From Neelides folsomi (lineage: Eukaryota > Arthropoda > Collembola > Neelipleona > Neelidae), in the NCBI GenBank assembly GCA_034687125.1, contig JAQGBZ010000081.1, forward strand, positions 1 to 64,000: a DNA stretch of 64,000 nt, written 5' to 3'. A program made the position numbers and the translations under genes. Under the pieces are notes generated by a model. The model worked only from the letters and a program-made list of their open reading frames with translations. It was not told the origin of the DNA and ran no database searches. Position 1 is the first letter of the stretch. Each line of letters starts with the position of its first letter. Positions 43,601-55,900 of this stretch are shown in pieces.

Positions 43601-46600
43601 TTTTGAGACTAGAAAGCGACTTTGACTTGGCTGCAGGATTGAAGGCGGAAACAGAAGGAGGGTAATTGAGGTCTTCAAGCTGTTCATAACCAGGTTCCTC
43701 CTTTCTCAGAGGTCCATCAGCCAGAAAAGCTCGGAGGGAGCACGGCGGTCGACATATAGTCAGGATTGTTTCATAAGGCGTCGTTCTCAGGACTTCCAAT
43801 GCCTCCTACACATCAAGAAATGATCAATCTTCATTTTTAGTCAATTCCATTAAAAGGAATCGAACCACACGGCCACCGCTTTTGGCGATTGGAAAATTTG
43901 AACGTGAAGAAGAAGAACAGTGGTGGTCTTTGTGTGTAAAACTTACATGATTTGTCAATCCAGTGAGTGGGACGCCGTTTGCTTTGAGAATTATGTCCCA
44001 TGGTTGAAGACGCCCTGACTGAAACGCTGGGCCCAAGGGAAATACCCGCCTGATTCGTATAAGTCCAGGGTAGCGGTCCTAACAAGTATCCAAAATTCAT
44101 TCAATCACTTGGCAAATGATTGGTTTGAGATGCGCTGTAGACTCGTGCCCGAGGAAAAATATTAAATTTACTCTCCCAACAATTTCTTTCGCATATTACT
44201 TACCTACTCTATTTTTCTCATATGAATTTTATGAAACCATGCGTGTCACAATCTCCGATTCTTCCCACTTTTATATCACGTCCACGCTTATCATCCCCAT
44301 TTTCCCGAGGATCATAAATCAGTCTTTTTTATATAAAATCCCAATCCATCAATAAAAAAGAATGTCCCATCGGCTCTCGTTTGCAGGCATGCATGAAAAA
44401 AATGAATATTCACCTGAGAGTCGATTCCTCCTGTGATGCTGAGTCCAAGTCCACGAGGATCTCTATGAAGTCGGACATCAAACAAGCTCCCTGCAAATAC
44501 AAGGAATAATGGAACCATATTTTATGAGCTCTATTCTTATAAAGATAACACGGGTCTATTTCTTTTGTACAAGAACGTGCAAATAAAGGCTGAAAGGTTT
44601 GTGGCTTGCTTAGAAAATTCGTTTTCAATATACCTTCAGAGAAGAATGCCAGAGCTTGCTTAGGAAATTGCTTCAGGATGAAATCATCCCAATACACCCC
44701 ATCGGCTTCTCTCCTCTGTGAATTTCCATCATCATGTCATTATTGTATTCTTTTCTAAATGGATTTCTCTCATTGCTACTCTATTAAAGTAAATACAAGG
44801 AATGGTTTTTTTACCTGATGGTGCCGCGTGTTGATGTGATTGCAAGAGCTCATTTGATCATGAGGAAATCCAGGAGGGCCGCCAAAGCCGTCGTATTTCT
44901 CCGATTCTTTTGCCACGTTTGGGCATGAAAGGGCAAAGAATGCCCCCCCTTTCTTCCCTTTCCCACCGTCTACAAAACGGAAATTAAATTAATCTTGTTG
45001 TAATCTTTTAATCATATTTATTTCCTCCTCCGTAATTTTTATCCACCTCGTTGACAAGAAAAAGAGCTGAGCTGACCTGAAACGTAATTTGGAGTTTCAA
45101 GAAGCAAAGTCAGCAGGGGAAAAACTCGTTCTGGATTATTTCAAATTTGTGTACATGAAATAGACCGGATTGGGTTTATAACTCTTGTGTGGATTTAATA
45201 CACTTCAATATAGAGTACCCAATAGAGGTTTTTTGCAAAGAAGAATTATTTCTTGACCTTGCTCACTGTAGAAAATGGACATGGGTTGTATAACAAATGA
45301 TTATTTGATTCTTTTCAATTCACTTCAATTGTTTTCTAATAAATACCAATATATAAATTCTTGTCTCGTTGTTCTCTAATGAGTGATGGATGTAAATCCG
45401 ATAGATTTGTCACTTTACTCTGGAACGAGGAACAGCCGCCTTTCTGCCCAGCCCAACTGAAGATATAAAAATTGTGCGCGGAGTGAGGAAGGAATATAGA
45501 AATGTAATCTGCTCCAAGTTATCGTGGCACTCAATGTAAATATTTTCGTAGTCAGAGAAGAAAAACACACAATCTCTTATCAGGGGTTTCGCCTATCGCG
45601 TGATTCTTTCTAACTTTTCTTATTTTGCATTCCGCATGTCGGATTGTTTCGCTTCTCTACGTACTTTACATACGTAAATATTTCCTCGGCTCTCGCTGGA
45701 GCCCCAATAATGTTTTATTGGTCTGTACAAAATATTCTATTGAGACGACGATGACATGAGACTACATATTCATTAGGCAAAATTGAAGTGGCAAAATATA
45801 TTGACTCCCATATCTGATACACGTGTATTACAATCCTATCAAAATACCAAGCTGGATTTCAATTGGTAAAATTATTGTAGATTGGCAGTTAACAAGATTC
45901 AATAAGTAATGTGAATAATTTACCTCGATCCTTCTTCGAGAGAATGTTGTCAAGAATCGGTTTTGTATTTCGATTTTTCCTATTCCGCTGTTTCTTGGAG
46001 GAAGCAGGTGAATTTGCACCATGTGGAATATCCCATAGGTCGGCCGGGATTGAGTTGCTGAGGCCGAAATCTCCCTTTACGGAGTAAAGGGCCGAACTCG
46101 ACTGACTTCGAGACTTGAGCGGACCTCCGCTGCTACTCCCATTCGCACCCATCCCGCGCTCTAGAATTAAATAGATAAAAGTAATATCAGGGAAAAAGGG
46201 AATCTGATCAAAATTCAATTGTTTGGCTCGATGACGCAATCGGAAGCCGGTGTATTTGTAAATGTAGGAAATTAGACATATTTTTATCTCTTTTAACATG
46301 ACCTCTTGGTGCATTAAAATATTCTTATATGAGTATATTTAGCATATTAGCAGAATTAGAAAGATACATTTGCTGCAGTTGCAGATTATACTTGTGCAGA
46401 ATCTCAATAGAGAATCAGAACTTATAGCCAGCACTTCCAAACCTCAAAACATTCCTATCACATTCCAAAGATAATGACTTTTTGCGCATTATTATATTTA
46501 TTAGCTCTTATTGTGCACTTGCTGGGGAAGAAACGGAGTGAATGAAATACGCTTTTAACAGCATCTTAGCGTTTTCACATCACATAAACCCCTAAGGAAT

Positions 46601-48703
46601 TCCATTTCTCATATATCAATTTCTCAAAGAAACTTTTCCCTCCCCTTTTGCACACCTTCGATATATGGATATGGTAGGATTGGGAAACCATGAAGGGTTA
46701 TTTTTAATGTGCCCTTTACGGACTTCCTTCGACACCTCTCTTAGGTTCGTGCCATTTAAAGCCTTTAACGTCTCCCTTTCTTTTAAATATTTGATCGATG
46801 AAATAAAAAATTTAAATGGTTGAATTTGCAGAGAGAAATCGATTTGTAATTTGATAGCCATTGTTTGAATATCCATAAAATCTCGTGTTTCATCCCACCA
46901 TTTAAACACGTTTTCAAATTTAATAGTGAAATGAAGAGAGATCCATCAACAGTGTAATTATTCGCACATGGCTGTTAAGTTTTGAGGGGGACGTGGATTG
47001 AGTGCTCATTTCATTTGTTGGCAGAAAATCAACTGCGTTTGGGGATCAAAGTGATGATGCACGTTGAGTTAAAGGGGCATAGGGGTAAATACAGAGTGGG
47101 TTCAAACGGCCGTAATCACTCCAATCTCTCCTCCTCCGCTGATCCCGGCATACCGAGGAACTTCAATTAACTTAAAGTGGTTAAAGGTCTTCGCTGTAGC
47201 AGAGAAATCCCCTGACCCCATTATCTTACTACTATGCGATTAAGCATCCGATTAGGAGCGATGTGTATAGTACCCAAGTAACCTCTATTTCCCTTTATTC
47301 ATACACTCCCTATCACTTTCATGCCAAATTAACTCTCATCTTATTATTAACGGATCACCGTTCTCGAAGCTTCATCTTCTTTATTAATCTATGAGGGAAT
47401 CGATTCTCCTCATTTTATCCAATTAATTTTACAATACACTCTTCTTGAAACAATTCCCATCCCAAACACGTTTTAATGTTAAAGTAGTAATAAAGACAAC
47501 TTCCAAAATAAGACTTGCTTGAAGAAAATAATTAACTATAAATTCTTATGCGAGAATCGTTCCGGATCTTAAGTAATAAACATTTATAATTTCAACACAA
47601 ATTACCAAATTATAAGTTACAATTATTTCCACTAGAACCCAATTTGCTTTTAGAATGAAAAAACACTGTGCTGTTCGTGAACATTTGTTATATGTATATA
47701 CCTTGAATAAATAAAATTTTCAATCTTTTCCAAACACGAGAAGCCAAACGGTAATAATACGGATGTCTGGGTTCACGATGGTTCTACTACAGTGGGAAAA
47801 CGTACGCAACACTGCATTGATATCTATAATGATGTCTCATCGAGTTTATTCAGTAGTCAAAACATTCGAGAGTCAAGTTTTAATAAGAGATAACGGAATA
47901 TTCAAATTCGTCTTTGATTCTCAAATGAAATATATGAAATAATGAATAGTGATGGAGAAATATGCACAAATGTTTTGAGCTTTGTGGTCACCTTTGACCA
48001 TCTTGAACTCTTTTTGCATTCAGCTTTAAAGATTTATCAAGTTTTTTATGCATTTTAACCACCCTGACCATATTTTTCCTCACACTCTGCCTCACATTAA
48101 TTATTATATGTATGAAACATGATTTAAGTTATACACAATTAATTAACCAAGCTTTCAAAATATAACTTTTAGCGAAGTATCTTCTTACAAATTGATACTG
48201 TAATACATACTACATACTAAATACATAATGTCATTCAATACTATGTTGGATATACCATACTATATCATACATTTTACATTAGTAAGCATATGGTTTGGTA
48301 CATATTAAATAATTCCCACTAATGTAGGCTTTTCGTTGTAGCATATCTTGAATTCGAATAATATTACCAAATGTACCCATTTGCAATTCGGAATGAGTAT
48401 GTTTCTGATAAAATAGTCAAATAGAATAATTGATGATCAATTATAATTAAAATAAATTACCTTTAATTCTTTCTTTGAACCATGTCATCACCGAGTCTCC
48501 GGGTTGCGAGGAAGCATCTCTCCGTCCCCAGTGTGGAGAATCGAAGCTCTTACTCCAATTCCCTCTCTTCTTGTCCCCAGAGATCCGGTTGGCGTGTGAA
48601 GAGTGAGAAACCGGAAAGACTCCGTTGAGTTCGCACGTCTTCGCTCTTGCTTGCTTTTTTCTTCGTACTCGCTCCTCTTTCAATCCCTTTTCCTCTCCAG
48701 ACT
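37551..48703 (-). CDS. bbg: Three-PDZ scaffold protein, probably big bang; 5' part not visible
   Basis: Fifteen exons join in phase on the minus strand: 48703-48461, 46160-45924, 44969-44815, 44715-44634, 44490-44414, 44078-43947, 43805-43572, 42309-42157, 42021-41855, 39275-39055, 38977-38736, 38491-38303, 38221-37979, 37926-37774, 37697-37551. They encode 890 residues ending LGLT. PDZ1 is about residues 240-329, PDZ2 about 387-469, PDZ3 about 792-875. Each PDZ has a GLGF-type carboxylate loop (GLGL, SLGF, RLGF). PDZ1 and PDZ2 have His at the start of helix B (TNHEAL, MSHAEA), typical of class I binding; PDZ3 does not. The first visible exon needs an upstream exon, so the protein is partial here. 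Such proteins organise membrane complexes at epithelial junctions; a bbg assignment is by overall architecture and not certain. Confidence 0.88.
37774..37926 (-). CDS. bbg: PDZ3, first part
   Basis: Encodes IFTVQLSRRWCSRLGFSLQA, GPGGHTFISAIYPDSVAAKD and GRLRVGDEVIM. The carboxylate loop is SRLGFSL. Acceptor TTTTCCAG, donor ATG|GTATGA. Confidence 0.95.
37979..38221 (-). CDS. bbg: PDZ-gene acidic linker exon
   Basis: Encodes SSGQRKGGLLKWKGILFSGE, an acidic run (DERGDSREIEEDEKD) and FRDCDMETPQINGEQ leading into PDZ3. Acceptor CCTGTAG, donor CAG|GTGAGA, phase 0. Confidence 0.88.
38303..38491 (-). CDS. bbg: PDZ-gene linker exon
   Basis: Encodes TESIMSEPGFSPKDLGERKF, RAGQPAYQSAMLPSKGRVKS and IEKQRGAALSDIDIPSSVAS. 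Acceptor CTTGACAG, donor CAG|GTTAGT, phase 0 on both sides. Confidence 0.87.
38736..38977 (-). CDS. bbg: PDZ-gene linker exon
   Basis: Encodes FAGGSKEDTEAKEIGRNYAS, a Ser/Gly-rich middle, and RQYTLHLDRISSFEDESSDL NH. Only this frame is open throughout; the two others meet stops. Acceptor CTGACAG, donor CAT|GTACGT. Confidence 0.85.
39055..39275 (-). CDS. bbg: PDZ-gene linker exon
   Basis: Encodes QEAIDMLNDIAFRKQMSGSD and a Pro/Arg-rich stretch (RRRPQPTGLTPSPQVISAAL). Acceptor TTTCAG, donor GACA|GTAAGT, phase 2 in and 1 out. Both junctions restore sensible codons (AG|A, A|GG). Confidence 0.87.
39976..40640. repeat. Cluster of degenerate ACCCGT...GGGT palindromes
   Basis: A perfect 7-base inverted repeat ACCCGTA/TACGGGT sits at 39977-39993. 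Related units follow: ACCCGTAATCGTGGGT at about 40028, CACCCGTCATTGGAGCGTGT at about 40219, ACCCGTCAATGTGGGT at about 40410, and a weaker one near 40614. Spacing is about 50 and then about 200 bases. Confidence 0.45.
40740..40990. repeat. Imperfect tandem repeat, 80-90 base period
   Basis: The block (T)AATAAA(T/C)AAACTCG(C/T)C(A/G)AC recurs near 40777, 40867 and 40950, each followed by AT-rich spacer. Three units are visible; divergence is high. Confidence 0.45.
41855..42021 (-). CDS. bbg: PDZ2 end and linker
   Basis: Encodes VNSQDLTGMSHAEAINFLRN and CPEKVTLRLYRD, closing PDZ2, then a TPISPLSPTESHKTIKAKPL linker. Acceptor TTAAACAG, donor TCAG|GTAACT, phase 0 in and 2 out. Confidence 0.93.
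42157..42309 (-). CDS. bbg: PDZ2, first part
   Basis: Encodes EFEVTLEKVAGSLGFTLRQE, HYVRALVKEPALSDGRIQPG and DRIIS. The carboxylate loop is GSLGFTL. Acceptor CTAATAG, donor TCT|GTAAGT, phase 0 both sides. Confidence 0.95.
42310..43571 (-). other. PDZ-gene intron (1.3 kb)
   Basis: AT-rich intron between PDZ1-end and PDZ2-start exons. Its only notable structure is the perfect hairpin at 42561-42600. Confidence 0.75.
42561..42600. repeat. Perfect 16-bp inverted repeat with 8-base loop
   Basis: CTTTTTTCTTTCGAAT, then GAAATATT, then ATTCGAAAGAAAAAAG. The two arms are exact complements. In the PDZ-gene pre-mRNA this would form a strong hairpin inside an intron. Confidence 0.85.
43572..43805 (-). 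CDS. bbg: PDZ1 end and linker
   Basis: Encodes EALEVLRTTPYETILTICRP, finishing helix B and strand F. A linker rich in Pro and Ser follows (YEQLEDLNYPPSVSAFNPAA, SLSSLKIPPRLSENYG). Acceptor ATGTGTAG, donor GGC|GTAAGA. Confidence 0.92.
43947..44078 (-). CDS. bbg: PDZ1, middle part
   Basis: Encodes DRYPGLIRIRRVFPLGPAFQ, then SGRLQPWDIILKANGVPLTG LTNH: strands C to E and the start of helix B with its His. Acceptor TTGTTAG, donor CAT|GTAAGT, phase 0 both sides. Confidence 0.94.
44414..44490 (-). CDS. bbg: PDZ1, first part
   Basis: Encodes SLFDVRLHRDPRGLGLSITG GIDSQ: strand A, the RGLGLSI carboxylate-binding loop and strand B of PDZ1. Acceptor TTTGCAG, donor CAG|GTGAAT, phase 0 out. Confidence 0.92.
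44634..44715 (-). CDS. bbg: PDZ-gene exon preceding PDZ1
   Basis: Encodes RREADGVYWDDFILKQFPKQ ALAFFSE plus one base. Acceptor TTCACAG, donor GAAG|GTATAT, phase 0 in and 1 out; joins GAA G|GG AGC. Confidence 0.83.
44815..44969 (-). CDS. bbg: PDZ-gene exon
   Basis: Encodes GGKGKKGGAFFALSCPNVAK and FGGPPGFPHDQMSSCNHINT before HHQ. Acceptor TTTTGTAG, donor CAG|GTAAAA. Phase 1 in, phase 0 out. Confidence 0.8.
44970..45923 (-). other. PDZ-gene intron (1 kb)
   Basis: Between two linker exons; no other feature recognised. Confidence 0.7.
45924..46160 (-). CDS. bbg: PDZ-gene exon
   Basis: Encodes a low-complexity linker: RGMGANGSSSGGPLKSRSQS, LWDIPHGANSPASSKKQRNR, ending LSKKDR. Acceptor ATTCTAG, donor GAG|GTAAAT, phase 1 on both sides. 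Confidence 0.82.
46161..48460 (-). other. PDZ-gene intron (2.3 kb)
   Basis: AT-rich with TATA/TACAT-rich simple sequence near 48180-48330. The open frame at 46616-46909 has no recognisable similarity. No exon seen. Confidence 0.65.
48461..48703 (-). CDS. bbg: PDZ-gene exon, most upstream one found
   Basis: Encodes a charged, basic linker (SGEEKGLKEERVRRKKQARA; SQPGDSVMTWFKERIK). Acceptor TTTTCAG|AG, donor AAAG|GTAATT; the first two bases complete a codon begun in an unseen exon. The phase-1 donor matches the next exon (G|AG = Glu). Confidence 0.8.
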
Positions 48704-49885
48704 CTGAAAATGAATAAATAATTAGTTGAATTATTCAATTCCTTTTAAAATTCAAGCGAGGATTGGATTGATTTGTAGATTGAATTAAGCCTTTCTATAA
48801 CATTTCCTACTTTAATGTTCACTCTGAATTAAAAGAAGGGCTGAATAAGAAGCAATTTTATTCAAAACATTGTGGAAAATTCTTTTATTGGATTTAAATC
48901 TTCAATGAACTTGACAAATAGAAGCTTGGAAAAGGCTCTCATTGAATTACAAGGATTTTTATAGCATTGAGATGGTTCTTATCTTACTTTTTATTACCAG
49001 AAAATCCTACAAAGAAGGAAACCTATTTGCCAAAAAGACAAATATTATGAACGTTGCTTTACAAATGGCGTTGGATAGAAATGCACTTAGCCAATTACCA
49101 CATGAAAGACGGCACTGAAAATAAAAGTCAAAATTTTTCCCAGACCATGTCAAAAATATAACTGATTCTCTCATATTTATTAAATAAATCTACCGCTTTC
49201 CCTTTTTCATAATCTCGTTTAACAAAGGCGGGATAACTTTCACGAATTTGAATCAAAGGAATTCGCAGGAGCAAATAACAAGATTTGAATAGGACCGATT
49301 TACAAGAAACCTCTGAACCGGATGTTTTCACGGAAGAAAAGAAGTGAAATCATTGTGTAAGGCACTTATAGGATATTGGGAAAGAAAGTTTGGGCTTATA
49401 CCTCACTGGGAACATAGATTCTATTTTTAGGAGTTAGGAAGAAGTTGATCCCGTTCCAGACCTTTCTTTTCCCACAACAAAGAACCACTTACAGCTTTCT
49501 CAGGAGGTTTTAAAGATCTCAATGTAAATAGAAATAAATCGCTCAAATCCTTGCGATTTTTAATTTGAACCGAAAAAGTCACATAATGTTTAATTCAATT
49601 TTCTTTATAAAAATTATTAAAATAATTAACAGTAAGTTCAAACTTTTGAACGAGAATATTTATCAAACTAAATAATATATAAAAATGTGGACTTGTTATA
49701 TATTTAAAGAATATCTAAACTTGAGTTTTGTTTTCTTAAGAAACCTAATAGGAAGCAGATAATATAGGTAAAAGGAATCGATTCCTTTTCTGTTTTTTGA
49801 CATGGTTTTATTGAGCGGGAATTCGATCGTGGGCTACTTCTTAAGCTCGTCATTGTGAGGTCGTTTATGCGCTCTGAGTAAGCAC

Positions 49886-49940
49886 ATGTGTCGTCCGGCC
49901 TTCCGCAGTTTCTCTTATGAACAAATACTCGAAGAAGAAG
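49886..49940 (+). CDS. Tentative first coding exon, plus strand
   Basis: An ATG opens MCRPAFRSFSYEQILEEE plus one base, followed by a consensus donor GAAG|GTGAGT. The block is GC-richer than its flanks. No downstream exon is certain. An acceptor of the right phase lies at 61047, but linking them across 11 kb is speculative. It could be a chance ATG and donor. Confidence 0.2.
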
Positions 49941-52900
49941 GTGAGTCGGCTTTTCATTTAAATATTACGCAGGACTCCAGGAGCCCATTATTCACAAATG
50001 AGACCCGGGACTTTCTCTTATTCCCAAACTTCTTATAAATTCCTCGCAACAGAATCTCATTACAATTCTTTGTTCTGTACATTTCAAAGGTTGAGCCCTG
50101 GCGTGTGAGCGAAACATTGAAGTTCAATTTAAGAGCCCAATCTCCTTATGTGAACTTCTGTAGAGGAAGGAAGGGCAAATTGTAAAATGACGTGTCGCTG
50201 TGGGTCACAATTCCGCCTTGGAATTAGAATAGTAAAAATAGTAATATGAACCTTATTTTCAGGTCGAGTGGCTACATTCAAATGGGGGGACGTGAAGAGT
50301 TTCGGAAGAGACCTTTAGTTTCAAAATAGGTTTAAATATGAAAGGGGCAGACACATTTGTCGGCCAAACTTCTCATCACAAAGACCCCACAAGTCGTCCT
50401 TAAGTTTACGAGGACTAAGTTTCGATAAAGTTGATATGGAAAAGTTTGTCCCTTCACATTTGCCTACGACATCGGAGACGCCCGGTAACTCTCCCGGTCC
50501 TTTTTGAACGAGGAAAGTTCGGGCTTTGTCTTTCTCCTTGCAGGAGTCACGGATCCAGTCCTCGGACATGAAAACTATATAGCCATATGGGAGAGTCTTT
50601 CTGGGAGTCTTACTTGGATGGAGATGGGGAAAGTGTGGCTTTTTCCTTTCCCACACCCATTATGAGAAGAACATAAATCTGAATTCTCATCCCGAGGGAG
50701 AGAATGCGAGCTCAAGTTTAAAATAATTTGATTTTTCCGAACTTCCCTCCTCCAACTGCATTAAATATTGAAGAGATCACAATGATTTCTAGCATGAGGG
50801 AAAACGGTAAGGTTCGCTTTAGAGTAATGGTACGAAGGTCACATAATCATTTCTCTTCCATGTGAACATTCCCTATCCAGGTACTTTCCCTAATTCTCCA
50901 TATTTCCCCTTCCTTCACCTGCTGCATTTCCTTTTTCTATCTTTCTAAATGCTAATATACCCATGGCCTCAAGAGACTTTTAATAAACTCTCCTCGTCAT
51001 CATTTTTTATGATGACTTTCATGGTTTTTAATTATTGGAAGTTATGACAAAGCAACGAAATTCCATTAGAGGACAATATAACGATGCTTTCATATAATAA
51101 ACTCTCGTTTTTATTGCATTAACTATTTAAATATTAATTGACAAATGAGGTGTAATTTTTCTCTCGTAATTATATTATGGTTTCTCATTTGAAAATCATT
51201 CACACGAAGCAGAGATAATAAGCCTTGTACAGTTGGTAGTTAATTAAATTATTGGTATTTATTATTCAGCTTAATGCACTTTCCTTGTTGAAACTGGGTA
51301 TAAATAAGTTTAATTGCTCCACGAATGTAAAGGTCAGAGTTTATAAACTAAATTAGTTAGCAAGTATTTATCATTTTATTATGAAAATTAATAGTGGGAT
51401 CATTATTAATTAAAGAGATTTACATTTAATCTTCACATTACAAATCATTTAAATTCAAGAGTAAGGCCATTTCAAATGGTTAATTAATATTATAAGGCGT
51501 GTCAAGCCGTAGTCGACGGAATTGTGGTATAAATCTCATGTATAAATTTTCTCATCTCCGCGGTCCTGATCTTAAGGAAATTGTCGAGTTGCAGGAGTTG
51601 TGCAGAGTTTGTTAAATGAAATTATAGTAATCCTCTTTCTCTCACTCGGCTCGGTAGGAGAATTCGTTACCTTTCTCCCTATTCATCTTTTATATAAGAA
51701 GCTCTTGAGAATACATTTTTCTTAATTCTTTAATAATAAATGTTTAAGGTTGAAATATTTCCATTGACATTACTGAATCATTTATTTTATTTTTGCAAAT
51801 ATCCCTTAAACGTAATGCAATTGCACCCAAGAGGTTATTTATTATGTGCAAAATTAATTTAATGTCTTTAATAGGTATGCTCTACCTATACAGTATACAG
51901 TATTTCGTACATACCATACAATATACAATAGAATTCTGAACGAGGCCATTCTTTATTTATCTTCTTTATTTTTGCTCGTACACTTCCGTTCTTTTCCTCA
52001 ACTCAATTTCCCGTTGCCTTCCAAGCATTATTTTTGATATTACAAGTACATTTCTCATTTTTATAAAACTTTTAGTTTTAATAAGTATTAAGAAATGACA
52101 TTCATTTAATTACATCATATGCCTCTAATTAGCAATCATTATTTCCTCTATTAAGTAGTTTTTAATGAAGACTTCTTCAATTGAAACGTTGCTGCATGAT
52201 TGATTCCCAATTCTCTTAAATAACTCGTCGAATGAAAGGTCTAAGAAGGCTAAATCATTCTTGATTGGAAATTGGCTTAAATTCTCCTCCTTTTCATTAA
52301 AAATACATTCATTCATCTACTTGGGCCGTCAAGAAACCAAAAAGGAAAATAAATCATGAATGAAGAGGGATATGAAAAGGAGGTTTAATCAAATCCTCTT
52401 GAATTGGATATCTGCCAAAATAAATGAATTAGCTTAATACTTACATACACAAAAAGAGTAAGGGTTTATCTCCATTTCTCCATTCAACTCTGAAAATAGT
52501 AAGTAAAAGGGCTCAATCTAAACAAATCTGAATGAGAAACAATAACACATGGGGAAGAGGAAAAGTCATAAAATTTCTCCTTGGTATATAATCAACTGAG
52601 TAAGATGCATACTTAATACCCGCATGTTTTCACAATAACTACATTTTACAGCCGCGATTCCAATTTTGTACTTTACATAAAAAAGAGTCACTCAATTTCC
52701 CTAAATATTAATGGTTGAATTAAAAAGGGGGGAGGGAGAGTCAGAATGATAAAAGTGCAATAAACAATTGTTATTCCTTTCCCCTTAATTTAATGTTCAT
52801 TTCATGAAGTTGGGGATTTTGTTGGAAAAGAAAAGTTCATGAGTAGTATTTGTCGAGATAAGGATTAGAAGGGACGGAATTTTGTAAGATTTACTATATA

Positions 52901-55900
52901 TGATGAAAATACGAGCATCCTCCATTGTCCCTTAGTCTCAATTTCTCGGGAAAATTCGCTTCCTCAAGAGTAACTTTTATGGAGTGTCATAGTTGGAGAC
53001 GTTAAGAGAAGAGAGAGTTCCTGAGGAACTCCCGGGTTCTCTTTTTACTGCTTTCCTCTCTTTATATCTCATATATGAAAAAGTGAAATAGACGCGCCAC
53101 GTCCATTCCATTTTCACGGGAAGACAAGGGAAGAAAGGTCACGTTGACAAGGGCACATCACCAAGCAAGAAGAGAAGGAGAACAGAAGAGATATGTGAAC
53201 CTATTTTTCCCATCATCTTCACATTTACTGCTAAAAAAATAAATGCTTGTGCCTAGGACCATGACAGAAGAGAATGCTATATCTCCTTTCAATATATTAT
53301 ATGGACCTTTCAGAGAAGTACGTCAGGGAAAAACAAATAAAGAAATGAAGTATTACGAGCGCAGCACATCCACTTCTAATAAAAACAGCTTTTTATCAAA
53401 TCTGAACATAAAAATCAATTTTCTTTATTTTCCATTTTTGGAACTTCCAAACATAGCAGAGGGCATGGATTTAAATTCATTGTTGCATACATCATTTACA
53501 TATTTACTTCAACTATTGCGAAAATAATTGAGGGATAATCCGATTAAATGGGATTCTTGGTCGAGATAAATTCAAAGGTCTGGTGAATTAAATTGGGAAT
53601 TGTGTGATTGGAAAAGAACATGGAAGTTTGGTCATTGTCATTATCATGAAGGTGAATGGGAAGCTTCAAGGTTTGCTCCATTCCTCCCAAATTCATTTGA
53701 ATGGGATGAATAAAAATTCCATTACGTTCCTAATTACACTCTCTCGAATTATCTCGCGCTTTAGTTATCCCACAAAGGGAACAATGATCACGAATCCTCC
53801 TCTATTGTCGCGAGGGGACGTGTCAATATGGAAAATTCAAATGGGATGAGGAAATGGGTTACATGGGCCACGAGCTCATTAAAATGACAATAATGTCTGA
53901 ATGTCCCTTGTTGACGCCATTTTCAAATAAACATTTCGAAGAACTCCGCTTTTGAATTATCGTCATTTTTATGTTTCAATTATACAAGTTTATATAACCT
54001 TCGAAGACGGTAAATAAAAAAGTGTCTCGCAACAATTCATTGATGGTCTTTGCAAATAGATACAAAATGGATACAAAAGGATATTTCTAGTCGTGGGAAT
54101 TTGAAGGAATTCCTGCATAAATGAATTAATATTTGCCAGAACCTCATGATGACAATGGGCCCATAATAATATAAATAATATACTTATTGTGCATTAAATT
54201 ACATTAGATACATCCGCCGCATTATGTTAATGTAGTTGAACATTGTACCATTTACCCAGCGTTAGACGAACAGTTTGAGACATCACATTATGGGCCATTA
54301 ATTGAAAAGGGGTTTCGCTCTGTGGGAATGCAAATGAGAGAAGATCACGGCAGAGGCTCCGGATTCTTACCCTATTTACAAACAACGATATGAAGATGTG
54401 TCTGCATATTAATCCTAAACATGTAATTTGAAATGCTAATCGCTCGTGTCTCGTCCCTACAATGAAAAGGGGCTATTCATTATCTCCTCTGCATTTTGGC
54501 TCCGCCGCCCTAATAAGGCCATCCAAACTTATTTAACTAATGCCCACACAGTAATGTGCATGTAAGGACATTAGAACTACATTTCCTCGTAGTGCGAGAT
54601 TGGGAGAATTCTATTTTCCTAAATAATAAATAGATAATAGCTCCATAACTCATTCAAATTGATTGTTCCAAATAAGTGGAGGTAAATTGGCTCAGCTCGA
54701 CTAACTGCAGCATGGGAAATGCCATTCGCTTCGGTTAAACACCGTCAAGACTTTCAAAGGTTTCACGTTCAGATCTTGGCTCCTCTGCTCGTCAAGAATT
54801 TTGAGTGAATCCGGAAGGAAAGGAGATGAGGAGGAAATGAAGAAGAGCGGCAAGAAAGACAATTCTCAGTAAATCAAGTCATGATGATGAAATATAACGT
54901 TTTTTCTCATTGATGAGCACTGCTATTATATGTAGGTAGTTGTTGTCTCGCTAGAGGAAATTTCTCTGACACTCCGTGTCACTTTACGAGTTTCTTTTAA
55001 GGAATTACCAAGATCCAACTAGGAACTATCATTTCAGCCCAATTGAGTCAGTCTTTATAAATGGAGATAAGTGGTGGGGATTTTAATTAGGAAAAGGGGA
55101 GCATAGAGCTACAGAGCATGGAGTTGAATTGAGTGGAAGTAGAAGAGTCACGAGCTTCCACAAAAGTCAGTTGGTAAACAAAGGCCAATCTTTCGTGAGT
55201 GATTGCGGGGAAGAGAAAGGCTCAATTTGAACTATGACAAGAAGGGTTTAAAAGTAATAGGTTAGAAGTTGAACCAACTGGCCTGAGAGATCTTTTACGA
55301 CTTGACTGTGAGTCTGTGAGAGACTTGCAGAACATATCTGTAGAAGTACATAAAATATATAGGGATTTTAGAGGTGAGCTGCGAAGTCCTCCGTCCGCTA
55401 TTAAATATCTCTTTTCCTCGTATTCACATCGAATGAGCTTCTCCCAATTAATTCCCTTCTCTCCTCAGATGGCTCCATTTGATAATTCCACCTCCGGCGG
55501 ACCATGACATTCCACAAGCTCCAGTTTTACTACCTCAGCTTTTCAGACTATATATTTATAGAGGTTTGCAATGTATAAAGTAATTCCTAGGACCCCGTGA
55601 GATGAGATAATTTGAAATTAAATTTGGATCTATTATGATATTCCATCGTCTACGGGTAAAGTAGAGGGAGAAAAAAATGAGAGCAGTTCGCATCGCAGCA
55701 TCTAACACTTGGGACTTTCAGCTTTGAAGGAAATGTAAAAGGATATTCGCTTTTAAATCATCTTAAGGGATCAAATCTCGTGATTAGACTAACAGCCCTC
55801 AACCTCCTCGTATTCATGCATCGGAGAAGGGAAGCACTTCAGGGATGGTAAATAAAATATTCTCATTTCATTTCGTCCATCACATCAGAGGTGTTAGTCG

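Noticed and set aside
48180-48330. TACATA/TATACC-rich simple sequence
   Set aside because: Low-complexity AT sequence without a definable repeat unit; similar text occurs near 51880-51930. Not reported as a separate element.
50321-50656. 111-residue minus-strand frame upstream of the PDZ gene
   Set aside because: I looked for a phase-1 donor that would join it to the exon at 48703 and found no consensus site; no domain is recognised.
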